DNA of 64,000 nucleotides from Verrucomicrobiota bacterium (GTDB taxonomy: Bacteria > Verrucomicrobiota > Kiritimatiellia > CAIQIC01 > JAGNIJ01). The notes beneath the pieces were generated by a model. That model worked only from the letters and a program-made list of their open reading frames with translations, had not been told where the DNA came from and did no database searches. The position numbers and the translations under genes are program-made. The stretch spans positions 1-64,000 of the forward strand of contig JAKLGK010000003.1 of assembly GCA_022710725.1 (NCBI GenBank), in the 5' to 3' direction. Positions within the stretch are counted from its first letter, which is position 1. Each line of letters begins with the position of its first letter. Positions 25,625 through 33,658 of the stretch are shown one piece after another.

Positions 25625-26659
25625 ATGAAAGCTCTCGCCGCCATCCTCGTCGAAAGCAAGAAGCCCCTGGTCCTGGAGGAGATCGAAATCCCGCCGCTGC
25701 GGTTCGGGCAGGTGCTGGTCAAGGTCATCTGCACGGGGATCTGCGGCGCGCAGATCAACGAGATCGACGCCGTCAAGGGGCCGGACAAATTCCTGCCCCA
25801 CCTGCTCGGCCATGAGGCGACGGCCACCGTCGTGGAGGTGGGCGAGGGCGTGACGACGGTCAAGCCCGGCGACCGCGTGGTCATGCACTGGCGTAAGGGC
25901 TCCGGCATCCATGCCCCGACGCCGAAGTACAAGTCGCCCGTCGGCACGGTCAACTCGGGCTGGGTGACGACGTTCAACGAGATGGCCATCGTCTCCGAGA
26001 ACCGCGTCACGACGGTGCCGTCCGACTTCGATCCCGAGGCCGGCGCGCTGATGGGCTGCGCCGTGACGACGGCGTTCGGCGTGATCAACAACGACGCCGG
26101 TGTCCGCGTGGGCGAATCGGTGGCCGTGTTCGGGGCGGGCGGCGTCGGGCTGAACGTGGTCCAGGCGGCCGCCATGGTCTCCGCGCACCCGATCATCGCG
26201 ATCGATCTGTTCGACTCGAAACTTGAACTGGCCGGCAGGCTGGGCGCGACGCACCTGATCAACTCGAAGAAGCAGGACGCGGCGGCCGAGATTCTGAAGA
26301 TCGTCGGCAAGAACGGCGCGGACGTCGTGGTCGAGGTCACCGGCAACGCGCGGGTGATCGAGACCGCGTACGAGGTGACGCAGGCGCAGGGCCGGACGAT
26401 CCTCGTCGGCGTGCCGCGCGAGAAGGCGACGATCTACACGCTGCCGCTCCACCACGACAAGATCCTGCGCGGCTCCGAGGGCGGCCAGACGCGGCCCGAG
26501 CGGGACATCCCGAACTACGTCAAGCTCTGCCAGGCCGGCAAGCTGAACCTGAAGCAACTCATCACGAACCATTATCCGTTCGAGAAGATCAACGACGCCA
26601 TCGCCGACATCCGCGCCGGCAACGTGCCCGGCCGGTGCATCGTGCAGATGAAGGCATGA
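25625..26659 (+). CDS. Zinc-dependent alcohol dehydrogenase family protein
   Basis: A 344-residue MDR-family dehydrogenase. The catalytic zinc ligands are likely Cys40 (CTGICGAQ) and His63 (LGHEA), and the nucleotide-binding loop is VFGAGGVGLN. The four-cysteine structural zinc loop of classical enzymes is not seen. Overall it resembles sorbitol/threonine dehydrogenases. It likely oxidises or reduces a sugar intermediate. An AAGGAAAAAGC site precedes ATG 25625, and the next gene overlaps by ATGA. Confidence 0.88.
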   Translation: MKALAAILVESKKPLVLEEIEIPPLRFGQVLVKVICTGICGAQINEIDAVKGPDKFLPHLLGHEATATVVEVGEGVTTVKPGDRVVMHWRKGSGIHAPTPKYKSPVGTVNSGWVTTFNEMAIVSENRVTTVPSDFDPEAGALMGCAVTTAFGVINNDAGVRVGESVAVFGAGGVGLNVVQAAAMVSAHPIIAIDLFDSKLELAGRLGATHLINSKKQDAAAEILKIVGKNGADVVVEVTGNARVIETAYEVTQAQGRTILVGVPREKATIYTLPLHHDKILRGSEGGQTRPERDIPNYVKLCQAGKLNLKQLITNHYPFEKINDAIADIRAGNVPGRCIVQMKA

Positions 26660-27531
26660 CGAACTGGTCGAAAATCGTCCTCCTCGGTCACACGGGGTTC
26701 ATCGGGTCCCGGCTGGCGGATGGTTTTCGCAAGGCCTATCCCGGCGCGCCCATCGAAGGACGGTCGTTCCCCGCGTTCGATCTCGCCGGGCCCGACGCTC
26801 ACGCGGAACTGGCGTCGCTCTTTGATGAAAACGCGCTGGTCGTATTCCTCTCCTGCATCAAGCGCCAGTTCGGCGACGACCTGGACACGTTCGACAGGAA
26901 CGTACAGATGGCGCGCTCCGTCTGCCGCGCCCTGAAGGCCCGGCCGGTAACGCGGCTCATCTTCTTCAGCTCGGCCGCGGTGTACGGCGAGGACATCCAC
27001 AACACGGCGATTACCGAGGACGCGCCGATCTGCCCGACGTCCTTCTACGGCATGGCCAAGTTCGTATCCGAACGGATGCTCTGGAAGACCATGACCGATG
27101 CCGGGCGGGGCTCGCTGGCGATCATCCGGCCCCCGACCGTGTACGGGCCGGGCGACGCGGGGAAGACCTACGGGCCTTCCGGCTTCATCCAGGCCGCGGT
27201 GAAGGGCGAACCGATCACATTGTGGGGCGACGGCGAGGAACTGCGCGATTTCCTGTGGCTCGACGACCTCGTCGAGGCGGTGATCGCGCTGGCCGCGAAT
27301 TCGTTTGCCGGCGTGCTGAATCTCGTCACGGGCCGAAGCGTCACCTTCCGGCAGATGCTCGATATCATTTCCGCCCGACTCGGGAGGCCGCTGGACATCA
27401 AGTCGCGCCCGCGCAGCAAGAGCAAGGTGGACAACGTCTTCGTCAACGATCGCCTCCGGACCGTCCTGCCGGGCCTGCGGTTCACCCCGATGGAGGAGGG
27501 GATTGCGCGTCTGCTGTCGGCAGCGGGTTGA
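26656..27531 (+). CDS. NAD-dependent epimerase/dehydratase (extended SDR)
   Basis: A 291-residue extended SDR with the nucleotide motif LLGHTGFIGS, FFSSAAVYGED (catalytic Ser region) and the SFYGMAKFVSE segment holding Tyr and Lys of YxxxK. IIRPPTVYGPGD and LWGDGEELRDFLWLDDLVEAV are typical of nucleotide-sugar epimerases. It is the last gene of the cluster and overlaps the dehydrogenase stop by ATGA. Confidence 0.87.
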   Translation: MTNWSKIVLLGHTGFIGSRLADGFRKAYPGAPIEGRSFPAFDLAGPDAHAELASLFDENALVVFLSCIKRQFGDDLDTFDRNVQMARSVCRALKARPVTRLIFFSSAAVYGEDIHNTAITEDAPICPTSFYGMAKFVSERMLWKTMTDAGRGSLAIIRPPTVYGPGDAGKTYGPSGFIQAAVKGEPITLWGDGEELRDFLWLDDLVEAVIALAANSFAGVLNLVTGRSVTFRQMLDIISARLGRPLDIKSRPRSKSKVDNVFVNDRLRTVLPGLRFTPMEEGIARLLSAAG

Positions 27532-27566
27532 ACGAAGGGCGCGAAGAAATCTCACGCATATTTCCC

Positions 27567-27594
27567 TTGCATCGATGCGCGGGCACGCTACTAT
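27567..27594 (+). promoter_or_regulatory. Sigma-70 promoter for padR
   Basis: TTGCAT (27567-27572), 16 bases, then TACTAT (27589-27594). It lies in the short gap after the sugar cluster and before the PadR gene and is followed at once by a palindromic operator. Confidence 0.65.
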
Positions 27595-27615
27595 GTATTA
27601 AATAATACTTAATAC
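27595..27615. promoter_or_regulatory. Probable PadR operator
   Basis: A 21-base A+T-rich dyad with arms GTATTAA and TTAATAC directly after the -10 element, at the expected transcription start. PadR regulators commonly bind A+T-rich dyads at their own promoters, so self-repression is likely. Confidence 0.6.
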
Positions 27616-27624
27616 GGAGTAGCC

Positions 27625-27981
27625 GTGGACGGGTGGATCACACAATTGCGGAAGGGGCTGCTGGACTACTGCGTGCTTTTGCTGCTGCGCCGCGGGGAGA
27701 GCTATGGCTACGAGATCGTGCAGGAGCTCAAGCGCATAGAGGAGCTCGCCGTTTCGGAGAGCACGGTCTATCCGATCCTTGGGCGGTTGCGTTCGGAGAA
27801 ACTTGTGAAGACCCGCGACGTCCCTTCGCCGGAGGGGCCCGCCCGGAGATATTTTTCACTGACCGCCCTCGGCCGGCTGCGCTTGGCCGAGATGAACGCT
27901 TACTGGAAATCGCTGGATCGCGCCCTCGGCCGCTTGCGCGAGGACGCCAAGGAGGATCGCCCGGATGAAGCTGGAGCCTGA
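27625..27981 (+). CDS. PadR-family transcriptional regulator
   Basis: A 118-residue winged-helix regulator: the helix ITQLRKGLLDYCVLLLLRRGESYGYEIVQEL, ESTVYPILGRLRSEKLVKTRDV for the recognition helix, and a wing with GPARRYFSLTALG. Dimerisation would use the C-terminal helix (RLAEMNAYWKSLDRALGRL). GTG 27625 follows a GGAG site. Its 3' end overlaps by 17 bases the gene for a HAAS-domain protein, the usual partner of PadR regulators, here fused to a periplasmic alpha-2-macroglobulin. Confidence 0.93.
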   Translation: MDGWITQLRKGLLDYCVLLLLRRGESYGYEIVQELKRIEELAVSESTVYPILGRLRSEKLVKTRDVPSPEGPARRYFSLTALGRLRLAEMNAYWKSLDRALGRLREDAKEDRPDEAGA

Positions 27982-30900
27982 ACTGTCCCGCCGCGTAGAG
28001 GAGTACTTGTCCCAAGTGGAGGAAAACCTGCGCGCGCGCCCGCCGGCCGTGCGCCGAGAAATCATGGACTCGCTGCGCCGCCATATTCACGAGGCCCTTG
28101 CCGCCAGGTCGGGAAGCCCGTCCACGGAGGAGGTGGATCTTGTGCTGGCCGACATGGACCCGCCCGAATCCTTCGCCGCCGAAGGAGAGACGTCGGTGAC
28201 CGCCTCGGCCATGGCGCCGCCGGTCCCGCTCCTGCGCTGGCACTGGTTCCTGCTGGCCTGCACCTTTCTCGCGCTGAACGGCTGGGCTGTGTGGAAGTGG
28301 TCGCGCGCGCCGGCGCAAGGGGACGGCCGTGTCCTGCGCGTGCAGTTCTCGGCGCGACCCGACCAGCCGCTGCAAGGGCAGGAACCCCTCTCGTGGGCGT
28401 TCAACGAGGACGTGGTCGGGTCGGAAGCGGTGGGGGCTCCGAAACCCGAAGGTCCCGTTTCGCTGCGCCCGGCGGTTCCGGGGAGCTATCTCTGGAAATC
28501 GCCGCGCGTGCTCGTCTTCACGCCGGATGGCACCTGGCCGCTGTGCTCGGAATTCGAGTCTTTGCTGGACGCGGAGTTCTTCGGCTCGCTGGGCATGACG
28601 TTTCGGAATCCCGGCCCGAAACGCTTCCGCACGCCTGCCCTGAACCTGGCCTCGGTCGCGCAGGTGGATTTCACTCCCGACCGCCGGGCCACGCTCCGGC
28701 TCCAGTTCAACGCGCCGACGGATACGCGGCTGCTCGGCAAATTCCTTTCGCTCGCCACGAGTTCGCAATCCAATCTGTCGTACGAGATTTCAGCGCCGGC
28801 CCCGTCGTCGGCCGTGGTGCTCGTGCAGACGGAAATGGTGGAACAGGACGCCATCGAAGTGACGCTGGAGCCGGGCGTTCCGGCCTCGACTGGCCCGCTG
28901 GGTTTGGAGAAGCGGATCGTGCGCCAGGTGCCGCTGTCCTCCTCCTTTCGCCTGACCGGCGTCGAGGCGGCCAGCCCATCTTTCGAACAGCCGTCAGTGA
29001 CCCTCTCCTTCAGCACGGCGCCCGACGCGCAGGGCGCGCGGGAGTTCATCGAGGTGCAGCCGGCGGCCTCGTTCTCGGTAGAGCCGCTCAATAGCTGGTG
29101 GTCCAGCGGCTTGCGGCTGACCGGCGGGTTCGAGCCGGGCCGCGTCTACACCGTCACGCTGAAGCCCGGTCTGCGGTCGGAGAGCGGGCTGTCGCTGGCG
29201 CAGCCCATCACGCGCCGGGTCAATTTCCCCTCGCGCGATCCGGCGCTCTGCTTCTCCGCCGAGGGACGATACCTGTCGCCGTCGGGCTCCCTGCGCATCC
29301 CCCTGATGCACGTCAACGCGCGAGAGTGCCGGCTCGCCGCCTATCCCGTCCCGCCGCAGAACCTCATCCAGCTGGCCCTGCGCGAGGCCGGCCGCATGGA
29401 GCATTTCTGGGCCTGGGGCGGCGACGGGCTGGTGGAAAAGCTCACCGCGCCGGCCTGGGTGTACCCGACGAACGCGCTCGATTCGCGGCCCGAGACCGTT
29501 GCGCGAACGGCCGTGGACCTGGCGCGGCTTACCGAAGGTCCGCCGCGCGGCGCGTACTGGCTGACGGCCGAGCCGGAGAAGGGGCAGGGAACTCGCCAGC
29601 TGGTCATGATCACCGACCTGGGCCTCTCCGTGAAGTCCGCGGACGACGGCATGCTGGTATGGGTGAACTCGCTGTCCGCGGCGCAACCCGTAGCGGACGT
29701 CGAGGTGAAGCTCTATGCCGAGAACAACGTGGAGCTGGCGAGCGGGACCACGGACGGCGATGGCCTTTCCTTCCTGGCGCTCGATGAAAAGGGCTGGGAG
29801 CAGTCGCCGCTGCTCGTCGTCGCCTCGCTGTCGAACGATGTGTCCTGCCTCAACCTCGATCAGGGCGGCGTGTCGCTGCCCGCGGGCGAGGGGGACCGGG
29901 CGTTCCTCGCCGAAGGGTACGAGGCCTATGTTTTCACGGCGCGAGGCGTGTTCCGGCCGGGCGAGACGATCGAGACCAAGGCGGTCGTGCGCGACCGTGC
30001 CCTGAAATGCCCGGAACCGTTCCCCGTCCTGTTTCGTATCGTGCGGCCCGACGGCCGCGTCTTCCGTGACGTGCCCGCGATGCTCGACCCTTTGGGCGCG
30101 GCGGAAATGAAGATCGAGATGCCGGATTACCTGCCCACCGGCCAGTATACCGTGGAACTCGACCTGCCCGGCACATTCAAGACGCTGGGCAGCACTGTCA
30201 TCGCCTTTGAAGATTTCTTCCCGCCGCAGGTCCGCGTGGATGTGAAGCCTCCGGCCGATCCGCTGCAGCCCGGCGTGGAGAGCGATTTCACGGTTCATGC
30301 CGACCACCTGTTCGGCAAGCCGGCGGCCGGTCTGCCTGTCAGCGGGTTCGTGGTTTGGAAAACTCTGGTTTTCGAGCCGAAAGGCTGGGCGGATTTCATC
30401 TTTGGCGACGGAGAGAAAGAGTTCACGGCCATCTACTCGTCCGCCGGTCAGGGCCGGCTGGACGAGGCGGGCGGATTCGAGTTCCCGCTCGAGCCGTCGG
30501 CGGGGTGGCGTCCGCCCGCGCGCCTGCAGGCGGTGATCAGCGGAACCGTGATGGAATCGGGCGGGCGGGCCGTGACCGCCTCGGCGGCCTGTCCGTTTGA
30601 TCCGTATCCGTTCTATATCGGCCTCAAGAACGCCGCGACGCGCATGGCGGCAGTCGGCGCCGCGCAATCCCTCGAACTGGCTCTGGTCCGGCCGGACGAG
30701 CAGCTGCTGGCCACCAACATGGCTCTCCGCGTGAACCTGTACCGCTCGGTGTGGAACACGGTGCTCAAGCGCAACGCGCAGAACCGCTTCACGTACCAGT
30801 CGGAGCAACAGCTTATTCCGGCGGGCGAGGAACTGGTCCAACTCCAAGACGGGCGCGTGCTGCACTCGTTCAAGGTGGATCAAGCCGGATCGTATCTCTT

Positions 30901-33658
30901 GCGGGTCACGGACCCGGCCAGCGGGGCCTCGTCGAGCCTGCGCTTCTATGCCACGGAGCCCGGCGGGACCGGCGTGGCCTGGGGCGGCGACCGGCCGGAC
31001 AAGGTCGCGTTGACCGCGGACCGCGACGCCTATGCGCCCGGCGAGTCCGCGCGCGTGACGATCCAGGCCCCGTTCGCCGGAACGGCGCTGCTGACCGTGG
31101 AGAACGACCGTATCCTGGACCGGCGCGTGGTGCGGATGACCAATTCGTCGGAGCTGGTCGAGATCCCGCTCCGCGACGAGTACGCGCCGGGCGTGTACGC
31201 GGCGGTGACGATGATCCGTCCGGCCGTGGCCGAGTCGGTCTGGACCGCACACCGTGCCGCCGGGATCGCGTACCTGCCCGTCAAGCCGGCCGGCCGCCGG
31301 CTGACCGTGGCCGTCGAGGCCCCCGAGATCCTGCCGCCGCAGCAGGCCGCGAAGATCAAGGTCCGGGTCGCCGGCGAGCAGGGACCCGTGGCGGACGCCG
31401 ACGTGACGCTGATGGCCGTGGACGAGGGCATCTGCATGCTGACCGACTTCCAGACGCCGGACCCGCTGGCCTGGTTCCTGGCCCCGCGCTGGTTCGCGAC
31501 GTCGCTCTATGACCTGTACAGCCTGCTCATGCCGCTGCTCGACGACGAGGCGACCGCCGCCGTCAGCCCGCCGGGCGATGGGGAGGAGGGTTTGGGTAAA
31601 CGCTTGAATCCCATCCGAACCCGGCGTTTCAAGCCGCTGGCCCTGTGGAAGTCCGGGATCAGGACCGATGCCTCGGGTGAAGCGGAGGTGATGCTGGACA
31701 TCCCCGAGTTCGCCGGGCGGCTCCGGCTCATGGCCGTCGCCTTTACCCGCGACCAGGCCGGGTCGGCCGAACGCGCGGCGCTGGTCAAGCGCTCGCTGGT
31801 CGTCCAGACCAGTTTACCGCGGTTTCTCGCGCCCGGCGATGAGGCCGAGATGACGGTTTCTTTGTTCAACGAAACCGATGACCAACGGGCGGCGCGGATC
31901 CGCGTGACCTGCGGGGGGCCGCTTTCCGTGGAGAAGTCGGAGTGGACGCAGGACCTCGCGGCGCAGGCCTCGGCGGTGCTGCGCATCCCGCTGCGCGCGG
32001 GCGCGGCCCCGGGCGCAGCGCTGTGCCAGGTGGAAGTCGCGTCCGGGACGGACGTCTACCGCGAGAGCGTCGAGTTGTCCGTGCGGCCGGTCTCGCCGAG
32101 GGAAATCCGGTTCCTGCACGGCGAAATGAAGGCCGGCGCGCAATTCACGATCGAGGCGCCGGACGACTGGATCGCGGAATCGGTCTGGGGCGAACTGCTC
32201 TGCCTGTCCGGTCCGGAGGGCCGCTGGAAGGGGGCGCTGGACTGGCTGACGGCGTATCCGTACGGATGCATTGAGCAGGTTACCTCGACCGTGTTCCCGC
32301 TGTTGTACCTCGACGACATGCGGAAGACCCTTTGGCCCGACCTCGCCGGGCCGGAGGCCGACCGCGAGACGATTCTGTCGGGCGTCTACCGCGTGCTCTC
32401 GATGCAACTCGGTAACGGCGGGTTCAGCTTGTGGCCCGGCGGGACGCAGGTCTACCCGTGGGGCAGTCTGTACGCCACGCATTTCCTGATCGAGGCGCGC
32501 AAGGCGGGGATCCCGGTGCCGGAGGACCGGCTGGATTCCGCGCTGGCCTGGGTCCGTGGCCGGCTGGACGCGCGGGCGCCGGCCGACGCGTCGCCCGACA
32601 GCGACGATTGGCAGACCGACATGGAGGAGCGCACCTACGCCTGCCTGCTCCTGGCCCTTGCGGGCACACCGTCGGATAGTTGGATGTCCCGCCTCGAGGA
32701 GCAAGCATCGTTGCTGCGGCCGGGCACGCGGATCAATCTCGCATTGGCACTGATGCATGGCGGCGAGCCCGGCCTCGCGGGCGGCGTGTTGGAGCGGCTG
32801 GGCATCCCGCCGCCGGGCATGCCGAGAGCCCGCGGCCGCACGCTCAACAGCGATGTGCGGGACGCGGCCCTGCTGCTGTCCGCCTGGCTGGAGCGCGATC
32901 CGAAGAACCCGCTGGCGCCCCAGCTGGCCCGCTGGCTGGACGACGCCCAGCAGGACGGCCGCTGGCTGACGACCCAGGATAACGCCTTCGCGCTCATGGC
33001 GCTCGGGAAGTACGCCCGGACCCGGCCGCGCGATCCCAAGCCCTGGACAGCCGAGTGGGCCGCGAACGGCGCTCCTCCTGTCGTCTCCGGTCCGACCAAC
33101 TCCTTCCGGCGCGCCAACGGGAACGTGCCGTGGCCGGCGTCCGGAATACTGGCCAACCGCGGGCCGGGCGAGTTCTTCTACACCGTGCGGCTGGAAGGCG
33201 TGCCGGCGGCTGACCGTCCAGCGGCGGAGCGCGACGACGGGTTGCAGATACGGCGGGAATGGCTGGACCTCGACGGCAATCCCGTGGACCCGGAGTCCGT
33301 CCCGCAAGGCCAACTGGTCGTCGTCAAGCTGACCCTCGACACCCTGGGCGAGCCGATGGACAACCTGGTGATCGAGGACCTGCTGCCGGCCGGATTTGAT
33401 GTTGAGAATCCCGCCCTGGCGACCGCGCAGGTCGTGCCGTGGATCCGGGACCGGGAGACCGGCGTGGCCGGCCGGCAGGCCCGGGATGACCGGATGCTGT
33501 TCTTCACCGGTTCAATCAGCGGCCGCCATGCCTTCTACTATTCCATGCGGGCCGTCACACCCGGCGAGTACGTCGTCCCGCCGTCGGTGGTGGAATGCAT
33601 GTACGACCCGGCCCTCCGCAGCGTGAACGGGGGCGGGCGAGCGATAGTGCTGGAATGA
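27965..33658 (+). CDS. HAAS domain-alpha-2-macroglobulin fusion protein
   Basis: A giant 1897-residue protein. The first 75 or so residues (ELSRRVEEYLSQVEENLRAR...) look like the cytosolic HAAS/DUF1700-type domain encoded beside padR genes. A membrane helix follows at about 92-111 (WHWFLLACTFLALNGWAVW). The rest is a bacterial alpha-2-macroglobulin with MG domains, a bait region around the EEGLGKRLNPIRTRRFKPLALW part and the thioester CIEQ at residues 1435-1438. Such proteins trap proteases in the periplasm after bait cleavage. The fusion could link protease trapping to PadR control. PBP1C, the usual partner of alpha-2-macroglobulin, is encoded next (ATGA overlap). Start ATG 27965 gives the complete HAAS domain. 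Confidence 0.88.
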   Translation: MKLEPELSRRVEEYLSQVEENLRARPPAVRREIMDSLRRHIHEALAARSGSPSTEEVDLVLADMDPPESFAAEGETSVTASAMAPPVPLLRWHWFLLACTFLALNGWAVWKWSRAPAQGDGRVLRVQFSARPDQPLQGQEPLSWAFNEDVVGSEAVGAPKPEGPVSLRPAVPGSYLWKSPRVLVFTPDGTWPLCSEFESLLDAEFFGSLGMTFRNPGPKRFRTPALNLASVAQVDFTPDRRATLRLQFNAPTDTRLLGKFLSLATSSQSNLSYEISAPAPSSAVVLVQTEMVEQDAIEVTLEPGVPASTGPLGLEKRIVRQVPLSSSFRLTGVEAASPSFEQPSVTLSFSTAPDAQGAREFIEVQPAASFSVEPLNSWWSSGLRLTGGFEPGRVYTVTLKPGLRSESGLSLAQPITRRVNFPSRDPALCFSAEGRYLSPSGSLRIPLMHVNARECRLAAYPVPPQNLIQLALREAGRMEHFWAWGGDGLVEKLTAPAWVYPTNALDSRPETVARTAVDLARLTEGPPRGAYWLTAEPEKGQGTRQLVMITDLGLSVKSADDGMLVWVNSLSAAQPVADVEVKLYAENNVELASGTTDGDGLSFLALDEKGWEQSPLLVVASLSNDVSCLNLDQGGVSLPAGEGDRAFLAEGYEAYVFTARGVFRPGETIETKAVVRDRALKCPEPFPVLFRIVRPDGRVFRDVPAMLDPLGAAEMKIEMPDYLPTGQYTVELDLPGTFKTLGSTVIAFEDFFPPQVRVDVKPPADPLQPGVESDFTVHADHLFGKPAAGLPVSGFVVWKTLVFEPKGWADFIFGDGEKEFTAIYSSAGQGRLDEAGGFEFPLEPSAGWRPPARLQAVISGTVMESGGRAVTASAACPFDPYPFYIGLKNAATRMAAVGAAQSLELALVRPDEQLLATNMALRVNLYRSVWNTVLKRNAQNRFTYQSEQQLIPAGEELVQLQDGRVLHSFKVDQAGSYLLRVTDPASGASSSLRFYATEPGGTGVAWGGDRPDKVALTADRDAYAPGESARVTIQAPFAGTALLTVENDRILDRRVVRMTNSSELVEIPLRDEYAPGVYAAVTMIRPAVAESVWTAHRAAGIAYLPVKPAGRRLTVAVEAPEILPPQQAAKIKVRVAGEQGPVADADVTLMAVDEGICMLTDFQTPDPLAWFLAPRWFATSLYDLYSLLMPLLDDEATAAVSPPGDGEEGLGKRLNPIRTRRFKPLALWKSGIRTDASGEAEVMLDIPEFAGRLRLMAVAFTRDQAGSAERAALVKRSLVVQTSLPRFLAPGDEAEMTVSLFNETDDQRAARIRVTCGGPLSVEKSEWTQDLAAQASAVLRIPLRAGAAPGAALCQVEVASGTDVYRESVELSVRPVSPREIRFLHGEMKAGAQFTIEAPDDWIAESVWGELLCLSGPEGRWKGALDWLTAYPYGCIEQVTSTVFPLLYLDDMRKTLWPDLAGPEADRETILSGVYRVLSMQLGNGGFSLWPGGTQVYPWGSLYATHFLIEARKAGIPVPEDRLDSALAWVRGRLDARAPADASPDSDDWQTDMEERTYACLLLALAGTPSDSWMSRLEEQASLLRPGTRINLALALMHGGEPGLAGGVLERLGIPPPGMPRARGRTLNSDVRDAALLLSAWLERDPKNPLAPQLARWLDDAQQDGRWLTTQDNAFALMALGKYARTRPRDPKPWTAEWAANGAPPVVSGPTNSFRRANGNVPWPASGILANRGPGEFFYTVRLEGVPAADRPAAERDDGLQIRREWLDLDGNPVDPESVPQGQLVVVKLTLDTLGEPMDNLVIEDLLPAGFDVENPALATAQVVPWIRDRETGVAGRQARDDRMLFFTGSISGRHAFYYSMRAVTPGEYVVPPSVVECMYDPALRSVNGGGRAIVLE

